From NCBI GenBank assembly GCA_963070105.1, contig OY718808.1:1303238-1367237 (forward strand): 64,000 nt of DNA. The letters run 5' to 3'. This DNA comes from Litomosoides sigmodontis. Its lineage: Eukaryota; Nematoda; Chromadorea; Rhabditida; Onchocercidae. This document shows, in pieces, positions 13,112-25,272 of this stretch. Both the position numbers and the translations under genes were made by a program. Position 1 is the stretch's first letter. Each line of letters opens with the position of its first letter. The notes beneath the pieces were generated by a model that was given only the letters and a program-made list of their open reading frames with translations, did not search any database and was not told the origin of the DNA.

Positions 13112-14521
13112 TTTAAACAATTGAGAATAATAGACAAAATAAGAATTACTTTAGTTTGAATTAAAAAATAAGTTTGAGATGCCTGCAACATCACACAAAA
13201 ACTATTTGTTCACAAATCACAGTATAAATTTTTTCGACAATATCCGCGATACGAAAAATTGCAATTGTAGCAAAAACAAAAACAAAAAGCAAAACATGGA
13301 TGAAATAATAAAGTAAAATCAGTGACCAATCAGTGATATTAGTACTACAACAAATTTCAATCTGAATTGCAATACACTACAATATTTATGGCATCTTAAA
13401 CAAACCAAAACTAAACTTCTTCTAAAGTTATTAAATGGTAATTGACGAAAAAAAAGTAATGTTTCCACCGCTATTTTGTTGTTTCCTATATTAAAAGAAT
13501 GATAAATGATCTCTGGACTCTCCTCTTGTCATCTACATTTCTAGCAGTTTTTAATCAAAATTGAGCAAGTTGACAAGAGATTACAGTAGCATGGATAAAG
13601 TATAACAATAAATTGGTTTGCTACGTTCGTCCGACATTTTACAAAAATTCCAATAAATGTTGTCAAACATGTGACAGCAATTTGTGTTATCGCATTCTCA
13701 TTAAATAATATTTGAGGAGGAGCTTCTGCCCATTTGTATGTTTTCGGTATGACTAACAACCCAGTTAACTGTATTGCGTTTTGAAGATTTCTTAAAATGT
13801 TTTAACGATTACTCCACTAAATGGCGTATTTACGAATCACTCAACAATTCCAACAAATTTTAAAATCGATTGTCACAATAAAATACACTTATCAGAGAAA
13901 GGAACAAAAGCGTTTTTATACATTTCCATGAATTTAAAAATGAAACAGGTTTAGAAACTTTAATGAAATAAGTGAATCACTATCAATGACTAACCAGACA
14001 AGAATGGAAGGGAAAAAATGGATCTATATGATAATAAATTTACAAAATCTCTGCAATAAACTTCAATAAATGAAATATATACAACATAGTGCCATCAAAA
14101 ATATGATACGAACAGACAAAATTTTCACAAAAAAAACATAGCCAGCATTTTCAGCTTCACGTTTAAATTCCTATACCATCTCCTTTTGGGCAAAGTAAGC
14201 AAAAGATATCAGTTATTCGACGCAAAACGCATTATACTAGCTTATGAAACGATTGAACTATGTGACACAAGTGGCAAGCGTCATAAGCGGAAAATTTTGA
14301 AGAGTGAACTATTTATTAATAGCTCTTCGAAAAAATCTTTGCTAAAACATGTACTTTAACTGCGACATGTTGAAAATGCCTCGGTATTTCTACAAGACAA
14401 AAGTCATAAAATATAGGGAAATAACACTCCCTCTATCTTTCATAGAAATTGTGTTATAAGACCGCCTGCAACCATTGTCACATTCAAGTGATTTCAGTAA
14501 CCGCAATAATAGCCTTTGACT
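13112..14521. other. spacer between the two TANGO2 copies
   Basis: 1.4 kb between tandem genes. A minus-strand open stretch at about 13600-13800 contains IPKTYKWAEAPPQIL followed by a hydrophobic segment and a possible donor; it resembles a small membrane-protein exon, but I found neither a start nor a convincing partner exon. Confidence 0.3.
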
Positions 14522-17106
14522 TCATAAGTCATCAAGATCAAAATAGTGTGTTGTATCATCCCAAGTAACATCAAATACCGGAGTTAATTGTTTTCGGCTT
14601 CTCTCAAAATATGTACAACGACCAACACCATTCACCAGCACAATAGTATGAGATCTTTAAAATGCTGATTTTTCAAATATTGAAAAATTATTGGAAATAT
14701 TAGAAATTAGTCATAAATTGCCAAATATTTAAGTGCTCATGATAGAAATACCAGAAGGTGATTTATAAATTGGAAATAAAGCGCAGAGCAAACTAAACCT
14801 AGTTCCATATCGCAGAGGTTCCGGAAGTTCATAAAACAACTGCGACATAAGTTTACAGCTTTCTTTATCCTGCTCCTTCTGCGAAATTAGCTGTTCGTCG
14901 GGGTAATGACTGAAGAGAAATCATGATTACTGTTAACATCATAATTACTGCTTCATTACTAATAATTTTGACACAAATTTTTTTCTATCTGCATCTTTCC
15001 TAATAAACCATAAACTGTACTAGTAAATAAGGCATTTATTCTAAAATAAATTCTGATAATATTTTCTCACACTTATTTCCAAGAAAAAACGAAGATTCCA
15101 CGAGTTTATGAAAGCCTCAGAGTAAGCCGAACACTTTATAAATCCTTAGACTAAAATCCATCTTGGTAACCACTCTAATTCTTTCTAAATCTAGTTTGTT
15201 GAAAAGAAAAATTCTTTTTGTTGGTACATTGCGCTGTAAAGAACTATTGTAGGCGAGGTCACGAAGAAACTTGGAATGCACAAAGATGCATCATGTTATT
15301 ACCTCGTCTGATCAATAAGAATATCCAAAAATTGCTTCATAATTTCTTGCTCGCTAACATTCTCAGCATCTAAAATTTTTAACTTCTCTTCGAACAACCG
15401 TAAACCATAAGTTACTTTTTTAAACGGCTTTCCTAATGCATTATTTCCAAATCCATAAATGCCTAAAATGATAACAATGGATTCATTCAATTCATCAAAT
15501 TTTACGAGATAAAATTTCGCAATAACAGCACGAAAAAGCAGTGGTCTTCTTGACTAATAAAAAGAAAATGAAGGAAATAGCACCATGAAATCCACATCTC
15601 ACTTTCAACAATTTTAATTTAAAATTAGGCTCATATTTTAATTTACTTGATTAACGTGGGCACAAAGTTATTCTTATTTAGTCGCCTTTTAAGGGCAGAT
15701 CACGCATTTATTCTACTAGTTTAGAAATACCGGTCTACCGGCCTGAGAAAAAAAAGAAATAAAAGATATTAGTAAGAGTACGTAGAACCTTACACACATA
15801 AATTCACAATCTCACATCCATCTACAAACATCAGCATCATATCAATTATGACCAAAATTTCGAAACAAACACCAACCCGCTCCAAATGCTGAAATAGGGC
15901 TGTCATGCCGATTAGAAAATTGAACTCCAAAATATGTTTTTCGTTCAACTTCTTCATTAAAGAGCCTGTAAAAGAATTCCATAGCTGACTTTATTTTCTG
16001 TTCCCTTTTTTGTCATTTCCATCTTCCTTTATGATAACAAAAGTATTTTATTGGAAATTAGTCAACAATACAAGAATCCTCTATCAATTCAACTAATATG
16101 ACAATTAGGTTTGACACTCAAAAGGACTAACAGGTTTTTAGGGTTTGACATGGTCACAGTTACCGCACGTGATCGACAAAATACACTCGTTATCAAACTT
16201 ACGATTCCCTGTCGACTAATTTAATATCAGAAGAAATAAAAATCTAAACTAAACAAAATCGTCGCAACAATGTAGTTGCAAATTAAGATACGTAATATTA
16301 TTACCACACATCCTGCCCTCGAAATAGTCACCAAATACATTTTTTTACGCACCGATGAAGTAGAATTACATTAAAACCGTTGTACTGTTGTGCTTCTTTC
16401 GACAGTTGCTCAGCCACATAATTAAATGGTGGCATTTCAGATTTCAAATATTCGTATACTATTTTGCCTGAGAGAATTTCATGATCAAAAATATTTTAGA
16501 AATTTAAAACCTGGTTTTGAGACGAAATTTCAGGTGGCTTTTCAAACGCTCTTAAAAGTTGATTTCAAACAAAATGTAAAATAAATATTGAAGATCCTTT
16601 TTTCCAGCAATTTTATATATGTGCAATTAATACCACGTGTAATCGCGCAGGGTACTTCGTCCGCTGGATTTTCAAGTACTGCAAGGACATTTCCCAAGCG
16701 ACCATCCCTTGTCATGCCTAACCAAGTTCCACCATATGGATCGGCCTGATCTCGACCTAAAAAAAATATTGAAAACCATAATGATAAGTATGATTCCGGC
16801 GAGTTATAATTTCAGAACAGCAGAAAGTGAATGGAAACTTTTTCTCTCTATCTATTACTATTATTATGCACGAGAAAAAACTAACTTCTAGTGAAAAGTT
16901 CTGCGCCAAAGAAAAGTTTGTACTATCTTATGAGAATCTTAACGAAAAGCAATAAAAATACTGTTACCACACAAAATACCATCCTTCCACGCAGGTGGTA
17001 AAGTGGGTCGATCGAAGAGTTCATCACGATTGTTTAACACAATTAGCTGATAGCCGTTCGGATCATCAATTGCTTTATCATTCAAATAAACGAACGTTAC
17101 GCACAT
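14522..17106 (-). CDS. TANGO2: TANGO2/HRG-9-like NRDE protein, copy 2 (intact)
   Basis: Minus-strand exons: 16968-17106, 16637-16756, 16353-16467, 15877-15965, 15303-15462, 14799-14909 and 14522-14654. They sum to 867 nt (288 aa; human TANGO2 276 aa) with every phase matching. Motifs: MCVTFVYLND at the start, LIVLNNRDELFDRP, GGTWLGMTRDGRLGN, QQYNGFNVILLHR, IYGFGNNALGKPFKKV, RYGTRSHTIVLVN and TWDDTTHYFDL at the end. The start at 17106 is the family's usual MC..; a TTTTCAG acceptor sits about 17 bases upstream, fitting trans-splicing. Copy 1 lies immediately downstream in the same orientation, with the same intron positions and two exons of identical length (160 and 111 nt), so the pair arose by tandem duplication. 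C. elegans also has two TANGO2 homologues, hrg-9 and hrg-10. Confidence 0.93.
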
Positions 17107-18992
17107 TCGTCCACAAATAAATCTGAAAATAATCATTCATAAAAAATGAATCAATTTGATTAGCTGTAATTAGTATCAAAGTACATGCGCGTAACGTACG
17201 CAAAAATAAACGTTAAACAGGAAGTGATATATTGTGCACAGGAGATGAAAAAGAAATGAAAAAGAACGAGGAAATTTTCAGACATTCCCTCTGAATTGGT
17301 CATCAAATGAAAAATTTTTATAATCAAAAAAGAACATCGAAATCAAATCGCCAATATCCATCTTTGCCGTAATCGGATGATTCGATCACACTTCATCATC
17401 AACCAATCATCCTAGCCTACTTCAGTGTCAAACGTGAACACAACGACACCACAACATCTATCCCTCCTTACTTAGCTACAATTAGTGCTAAAGCACATGC
17501 CACGTGTAACGTACGTGAAACAAAACAAAGTTGCGTCTTTTTTTAGTTGCCAAATTTTCAACTCTTTCAAAAAACAGTTACTTCCTCAGCAAAATGTCCG
17601 CAGTCTTCTTCGCCACTGCACATTTTATCAATTTTCCACTCTCTCTGTCTCTCTCGAGCACTTGCCCTCTCTCTATTTTACTCTAACTGATCCTAATGCT
17701 TTACCTATTTGCTACTAGCAACGTATTCATGCAATCTCTCTTCCCATCCATACTCAGTGTTAGTTATCTAGTCATCCACTAGCAACCTTGTCAGTTCTTG
17801 CCCCTCTCCACATCACTCACACTCTTTCTCTACTTTCAAATCTGCTCCATAATGTTCCACATGTTTAGTGTATCACTAAAATCCTCCTTAGCTGTACTAT
17901 TTCATTCCTACTCTTTCATGCTAAAAAAATTAAAAGCACTTGACAATTGTTGCACATTGTGTGACGCAATTTTTTTTGAAGAAATTTGACGAAAATAGTT
18001 GTGAAAAAGATTTTCAAAAAATGTGAAATGAAATGTTAATTATTGATTTTTGCAAAATTTGCATAATCAAAATTGTAACTGTTCAGCTTGATAATTATTC
18101 AATTAATTTTTAACAGCTTTATAATGTTATGCTTTTTTGGTTTACCTGTGAGAACTTTGACAGTATGATAAATGTTAAGCTTTATTTGAGTCTTTTTTTG
18201 CTAGGGAGCTTCTATGCTAGTGCAATGGTTGTTTTTTTAGCTTCGAAAAATTTGAATTTTAAATGGTCGAGCAGCGTTTCACACAATTAGCAAAATCGCA
18301 TGGCTACATCACATGAGCGATAGCAGTCGACTTTGACAGGCATAAATATATTTTTTGTTTCTTTTTTTTTTGAATTATCATTGATTTCAATTAAGCCTAA
18401 AAAACGCTTGAGTTTTGAATTGCTGAAAGCTTCATCCATTCCTACAACCGAATTTAACATTTATCATTTGCATTTACAAACCTGTAATTCTCCGATTCGT
18501 TTACATTTTAGGTTTGTCGCTCATTTCATTTGGTGTACTACAAACTACATGGCTTTCATTACTGTTTCATAATTTCTGTACGATATCATTTCTTATTCAA
18601 TTCATTGCCAGTACGCTGTCTTAACCGTTTCATCTTTTAATTAATGCATTTAATTAATGGCTGTAAGATGCAACGTACTAGAGAGAGAGAGAGTGAAATG
18701 TTTAAATTTTTAAAGTTGCATCTTAATTTTATAAAATCTCAGCTTTTGCAATCTATGTTTTAGCTATGCAATTTTTCGCCGTTTTTTATGGCCATATGAT
18801 TTTCAAATTATATTTACTATTTTATTGCTAATATCAAAATCAATCAATAGCTAAAAATTTTTTAATCGAAATTTTCTAAAATTTTTTTCATCATTTTTTC
18901 TTTGCAACATCCTCAATATTTTCATCTCTCCATGTTTGCGGCATTTTCTCTAAATCAGAACTTTCTGTGGGCTTTTGTAGAATTCCATTGGA
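17107..18992. other. intergenic
   Basis: No supported gene. Contains a pyrimidine-rich tract (about 17635-17680, CTCTCTGTCTCTCTC) and a short GA run (about 18681-18694). Confidence 0.5.
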
Positions 18993-19657
18993 TTAATGAG
19001 GCTGACCCAATTCAACTTCCGGTTTCTCATGTGCTAGCGCTGGGAGTGGTCGTTTTCTATTCCTAAATTAGGCATATTAGTCATATTGTTTCCTCAAATT
19101 CGAGAATTTGTAAAATTGATTTGAAGGCATGCAAATTTTGCAACATTTTTTTGACATTTAATTTTTCTTTAAACATCTGATAATAAATAGAATGTTATTC
19201 GTCAAAAAAAAAAAATAAAAAGGTTGAAAGGTAAAAAGTGAAGTAATATTGACCGTATTCTGACCGTACAGCAAGTTGCTCAATCATATCTACTGCTCGC
19301 TGACCATAAATTTCTCTGTAATGAAAATTTTGTTGTCATTTCAATTTGCCATGCTGAATTTTTTCCATCTACAATTTTTAAACCATTAAAATGATCGAAG
19401 TATCTGATAATTTTAATGTTAGAGAAGCAAAAATTTTCTTCATTTTTATCTTTTTTTTTTTTAGTAAAAGATGTAAAACTGAAATTCACTCACCTCCTGG
19501 TAGGCTCAAAGATGCATCCCACCGCAACCTTCCCTCTCTGGTCATTATTCGTTTTCAAATCACTCATCCTTTTGTAGTTCAAATTGTTGTCAATGATCGA
19601 TGCCAACTTCAATGTCGTTGTCGTGGTGAATTCTCGAGCGATTACTGCCCTGCCCAT
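18993..19657 (-). CDS. uncharacterised 94-aa protein
   Basis: Three minus-strand exons, 19494-19657, 19265-19315 and 18993-19062, join with matching phases (2 and 2) between GT donors and TACAG/TTTAG acceptors. The protein starts MGRAVIAREFTTTTTLKLAS, continues with a mixed polar segment (RGKVAVGCIFEPTRREIYGQ) and ends NRKRPLPALAHEKPEVELGQ-P-H. I see no signal peptide, membrane segment or known domain. It is divergently arranged with the SLC22 transporter. An alternative donor in exon 2 (phase 1) would change the last exon. The neat exon structure argues that it is real; the function is unknown. Confidence 0.5.
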
Positions 19658-20400
19658 AATGTTGCAACTGTCAACTGATTAAAATGATAATTACTGTAAA
19701 ATTTTGATCAAACAATAACAGTGATATGACTGTAGTGGCATTAGATCACTGTTACGGTGCTTACAGTAGCAGACAATGTGAATTAGTAAAAAAAAAAGCG
19801 GCGAAAAAAAGCACCTAGACCGTCGACTAAAATAGTTGTAAGAGGAATCGAATGAACAACCGCTTGAAGGTTAATTTTCCATATGATGACTTCATTTTAA
19901 ATGTTCACAATTTGCATTTTACAAATTTGCTTACTCCACTAGCTTCAGAATTTCCCATCCATTGCTATATAAGAATGTTTGTTGTGAAAATCACTCAATA
20001 ATTTTACATCTTCAATAAATTATAGCAGTTTCATATGTGTTGTACTAACGATGATTAAAGGTACCTCTGTCGCCTTCCTGTGAATTAATTCATCGGCAAA
20101 CGATTGCATAAACTTTCCATTCTGATTGTTTAGCTATTTACAGATGGATTTAAGCTATTAGCAGCGTCATTACCAAAGGAAGCCGATGAATGGTCGAACG
20201 AAGTAGAAGACGAATCGAGAGTTCCAAGAAATGAGTAACTTCAGTTAATTTCGAACTCTTTGATGCATTCATTTTGTTGGAGCGTTAACTAATTGCATCT
20301 AACTAATTTTGCTAATTTACTTACCTATTGCCACCGCTTACATTTACAACAGAAAAGGGAAAGGAGAAGAAAAGAGGGACTATTTTTCGTTTTCATTCTG
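19658..20400. other. divergent promoter region
   Basis: Between the 94-aa gene (-) and the SLC22 gene (+). A short open stretch at 20293-20400 merges in frame with the transporter start but carries no family signature; I place the start at 20401. Confidence 0.4.
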
Positions 20401-23400
20401 ATGACAGAGTCTGATTTGAATTTCAGTGAAGCATACAGATCGTTGGATGCAAACAAGTTGCTTAATGAATTTGGAACTTACGGACGTTATCAAATGATTT
20501 CATATGCACTGTGCCAGTTAACAAATTTTTTTTACGCTGTATCAATATTTATCATAATTTTTGTAAATCGAAAACCGCCCGATCTCACTTGCAAAATTGA
20601 TGATCCGGTCTGTGCTTGCTTTTCATCATGACGCTTACAATTGAACCTGAATAATGTCACAGAGTTAGACGATGATAATGATAAGCCAGACGAAGTATAT
20701 AATTCGAACACAGCGTTTTAAAGTATTTTTATTAGCTAAATTGTTTCTATTTAATTTTAATCAACTTGTTTTGTCTAATTTTTTTAGTTTAACTATCTAA
20801 CTTCACTTGAACATTTAGTTTTATGATATTTTTAAATAGCTGAACTGTTGAAGCAAAAAAAAAAACACACACACACACACACACAAATTAGCTTGTCATT
20901 TTAGACACGAATGAAAGTGATTAATTCAATGGATCCTTGTATTGTTAGAGATTTGAGGACAGGGAATGATTTGAAATGTTCATCAGTTAATAGCGGAACG
21001 TCGATTATTAGCAATTCAACAAGTCGATCGTACAGTATACTTTTCGAGGTTCTTTACCCAAAATTCACATTCCTTAAAATTTCTCGCTTATATTAATTCA
21101 TGATAGTATTTTTTTTTGTTTTGGTTAAAAATAAACAACGAGCAATGAAGTTGAGCGGTAATAAATGATGAAGCAAAAAATTTTTACTTAAAATTTCAAA
21201 AAAATTTTTTGAAACAAAAAAAAAACACCTGAATAATTAAAACTGTATTTACAGTATGAATTATTATGTGTTAATCCGTTCATACAGGAAGCTGGATTTT
21301 CAATTTTCTCTGTTGGTAATTTCTTCCACCCTTTTTTTTCCTCTAAAAGAAAAAAATGAATTAACTCAAAAATGGATTTGCTTTCATTTATTGATCATTT
21401 ATAGCGTAATCTGATATCGATCAGTGTGCGATTAATTTAGCTTATAGCACACATACGATGATAATTATTTTGCATATTTTCATAATTTCTAATTTTATTT
21501 GTAAGTTTGATATTTTCAGGTGCTCTTTTTGTCGTACCGATTGCTTCACACTTGTCTGATCGATATGGTCGCCGACGTATTCTTCTAATTTCAATTTATT
21601 CAAGTGTTATATTTAACTTCATTATAGCATTTTCACCTAATTATGCAGTCTTCGTGCTACTACGATTTCTTGTTGGAGCAGCAGCTGATGTCAGTGATTC
21701 TTTAAAGTATTGAATTCATTGTAATAACTACAGTAATAAACCAAGTTAATTAATCATTTCACCCTAAAATTTTATTTCATCATAATAGTGTTCAAAATTC
21801 AAATTAATTTACGCATTATTTTGTGAGATTTTTTAAAATTTCGTTTATAAATGCAAAGAATTTATTTTAAGCAGGAAACAGTGCTATTACTAAACCGGAA
21901 AACTTCACAGAATATCATCTTTAGGTTAGCAACTCAAAAGAATGTTAGCACCAAAACAAAATTAGAAACGGTGTTTGTCCTAAACAAAATCATTGCTATT
22001 TTAAATTATTTTAAAGGGTAAATGATACTGTGTAAATAAAAGTTTAATGTGACGTGTGATAACTTTCAGTCTTATTTATCAATTGGCTCAATTCTTTGCT
22101 GCGAAACAGTGGCCGGATCGTTTCGTGAGTGGATAAGTTTAGTTGGAGTGACCTCTTGGCTACTCGGATATCTGTACGTCGGAGTTCTTGAAATATTCAT
22201 TAATGACTGGAGGAAACTGTACTTTGCATCGGCCGTCCCAAGTGTATTAACAATTGTATATTATTGGTAACAATTATGATCATATCATTCAAATCTTAGC
22301 TTACAACCTTTCCGTCATAAAATTACAAATTTTTTTCCTTCATTTTCTACCATTTCAAATTACTGCTAAAGTATTTCCTCATGAAAGATAATGAAATTTT
22401 CGATTTACACTAAAATTGACGCTTGAACAAATTCTACCTAACCTTTCACGTTAATTGTAAAAATGCGTATGCACTTGTACTGTTCCAATGAAACTATAAC
22501 TATGAATTTTTAGTTGCACAATTCTTTTGTTGAGAGAAAAATTTGATCCAAAATGCAACGTTACTTTTAGGTTACTCCCCGAATCGCCACACTGGATGCT
22601 TTCACGTCGGCGCATACGTGGTATTCAGCAATATATTAAATTATCTTCATGGTATAAGCTTTTATAAATTTACATAATTTTTGTAAGTCAGAAAAAAATC
22701 ATTAGCTTTCATATATTTTTTCACTCTCCGATAACAGTTTGAAATTGAAAATTTTTATTTGCATGAACTGTATAATGCATGGTCGTGGAAATGAACTGTA
22801 ATAGAGAAATTTCTCTGCGAGTACTGTAAAAGCTACAGATGTCATACACTTGATCCCAGTGACCTCCTCAGACTAATAGCTAATCTCTAGTTTCAGGTTC
22901 AATAATGTTGAAATTGATTTGAATAGATGTCAGTCAGAAAATACCGAAAGGGCGGCTGCAAAAGAATTTGAACAAAGAACTGTGTGTGATTTATTTAAGT
23001 ATAAGCGAATTGTATATTTTCTCATTGTCAACGGCTATATAACGTGAGCAAAATAACTAATTGAAATTATAGAAAATTTTTGAAAAAAAATGAAAAACTA
23101 AAACTTTCATCATCTGCCCATTTCTGTTATTACATGATATTGACCAAGGCGGAATGCGGAATTGTTCTTAGGACATAGAGGCGCTAGACTGAAGAATCAG
23201 CTAGATTTAAGTTAGAACAAATTAAAAGTTTTTTTAAGGATTAAATTAAATTAAGTGCATTTTTATGCGATTCAGTTAAAGTTAAAGTAACAAAATTGAA
23301 TAATTTTTTTTTTGATTTTTTTCAGGATGACTATGAATTTTTACTATTTTGTTGTTTCATTCGATAGTGTCAATCTAACGGAGGATACATTTACCGGTTA

Positions 23401-24489
23401 TGTTCTATCCGGTTTGTCGGAAATACCAGGTGGTATTATCGTAATTCCATTATTGCACTTCTTCGGTCGCCGATCTGTTGCATGTGTATCATTTTTTTTG
23501 CAAGCCACTGCAGCACTGATCACACCGTTCGTTCGAGGTATTAAACAGTTCAAATTTTCAAAATTAAATTTTATCTCTTGCAATTAAAATAATCATCATT
23601 TGAACTATTTTTACACTTCTGCTGTTCCACTTCATACTTATTCACTTAATTCAATTCGTTCACATACAACCCATTTAATTATTTCAATTAGAATAAATTT
23701 TGCTTGACATTATGTAACAGTCGTACGGTTAAGTCTCTGATGCACTCATTGCAAAATTTATTTGCAATTATTTGGTGGTGAAAACTTCACTATCCCAGTT
23801 AGAACTTGCAATTAGGACTCTAATTTCACATTCTTCTAGCTCGAATTTCAATTAAATGTCAATTAAAATGAGAATTCGGCAAATTTCAGGAATTCGGTGG
23901 GCTCGAATATCATGCAACTTATTCGGCAGAATGATAAATGAAATAGTCTATGCAACGCATCCTTTACTGGCAAATGAAATGATGCCGACAACTATTCGAA
24001 CAATTAGTTATTCAATAATTAATATACCTCAAAGCATAGGAATTATGTTCTCACCGTTACTGAAATATGCGGTTAGCTATTAGAAAAAAAAATGAATTGC
24101 ATTCGTTAATTTGAAAATCAATTTATTTAAAAAAAAGTGATTACAATTGTAAAATGTTTTGCAATCAATTTAAATAACAAAGTTGAAGTTTAGTTATTCA
24201 AATTGCTCATTTCAACAATCTTTACTTGATTATTTCTATTTTGCTACTCTTTGCTAGACACTTTTGCCAATGTGAAGCAAAATAAACAAGTTCAAATTTC
24301 ATTCTTCTACAGGATTTGGGTGACGGTAAAGTGCCACAGTTCATCCTAGCCGGCTTATCATTTGCTGCAGCAGCATTGACCATTACCTTGCCTGAAACCA
24401 AGGGTAAGCCAATGCCGGAAGATTTAAATCAACTTGACCCTGGGCCGTTCTTACGATATTTCACACGACAAAGTTTCACGGGGAAATAA
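20401..24489 (+). CDS. SLC22-type organic ion transporter, frame interrupted by one TGA
   Basis: Ten exons: 20401-20694, 20905-21048, 21255-21315, 21520-21689, 22070-22266, 22571-22651, 22897-23043, 23326-23537, 23890-24071 and 24313-24489. They total 1665 nt (554 aa, typical for SLC22) with every phase agreeing. Landmarks: first membrane helix [14 protein letters not shown], a Cys-rich, N-glycosylation-rich outer loop (NVT, NST sites), the MFS signature [36 protein letters not shown], the FGRR repeat of the signature, [11 protein letters not shown] and the C-terminal [14 protein letters not shown]. These proteins carry organic cations, anions or carnitine across the plasma membrane. The anomaly is codon 77, TGA at 20629-20631, in the outer loop; translation continues in the same frame on both sides (..CACFSS, stop, [12 protein letters not shown]..). 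No splice choice that I tried removes it cleanly. It may be a null allele, a sequence error or a young pseudogene. Confidence 0.88.
20629..20631 (+). other. in-frame TGA inside SLC22 exon 1
   Basis: The frame upstream (from 20401) and downstream (to the donor at 20695) is the same and remains transporter-like. The context TCA TCA TGA CGC would need one substitution (for example TGA to CGA) to be open. Confidence 0.8.
20866..20886. repeat. (AC)n microsatellite
   Basis: About ten CA units following an A-run, inside intron 1 of the SLC22 gene. Confidence 0.9.
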
Positions 24490-25272
24490 GAAATGATTTC
24501 CTTTTTTTTTGTATGATGAATTTTGGTGTGAATGCTGCTTGTTGATGTTATATGTTATGTGAAAGTATGATGTTCCCAAAAACACGTGATATACGCGTAG
24601 AGATTTGACAGTTTGAATGGAAACGTTAAATGTGGAAGAAAAATTACACGCACAAAAGAATCAATCGGTAGCATGCAACATCCAAATGTCTGATTTTCAA
24701 ATTCGCGCTAGTTATCAAAATTTCACCCGGAAAACTTCCCATACTTCCAGTTATCAATGTTTCGCCTGTTTCTTGAAGTAAATCTTTTTGATGATGCTGC
24801 ACGGTCGTACGTGGCAGTTACGCGTATGCATAAATGCTTGAAGTATATGTTATTAGTTATTAATTATGAGGTTTACGTTAGTTTTAATGGGAAGTAGGCG
24901 TGAGATTACAGAGAGATTATTCTTTCGACGTTTGGTTAGCAAGGCTGCTTAGATACGTAGGCTAAAGTCTTTGGAAGCATGATTCAGAACAAAAGAGCGC
25001 AATGTAATAGGGTGTGTATAATTAGTGCAATTTGTCGAATGAGTTAGACATGTAGCTTACAACTTATATATTAAGGCCTAATCTAACATGTATCTTGTGA
25101 ATTTTATAAGTAGGTCTACGTAAGTGATCACTGCACCTTAGAAAGATGTTAGTAATGTATAGACTGTTCAGTAATATTGATTCCCTCGTTCTGTAATAGA
25201 AGTTCAATTTTATGCTTCATTTCTTAGCTTTCCTTGATGCTTCTCTGGACTATTACCGAAATTTGTAAGTAA
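24490..25272. other. intergenic
   Basis: 3' flank of the transporter and 5' flank of the next + gene. No supported feature. Confidence 0.5.

Noticed and set aside
13541..13800. Possible small membrane protein exon (IPKTYKWAEAPPQIL..), considered as an EMC5-like gene
   Set aside because: No start codon or convincing partner exon was found; similarity is too weak to call.
20629..20631. Selenocysteine reading of the TGA in SLC22
   Set aside because: SLC22 proteins are not known selenoproteins and no SECIS-like element was seen; mutation or error is simpler.
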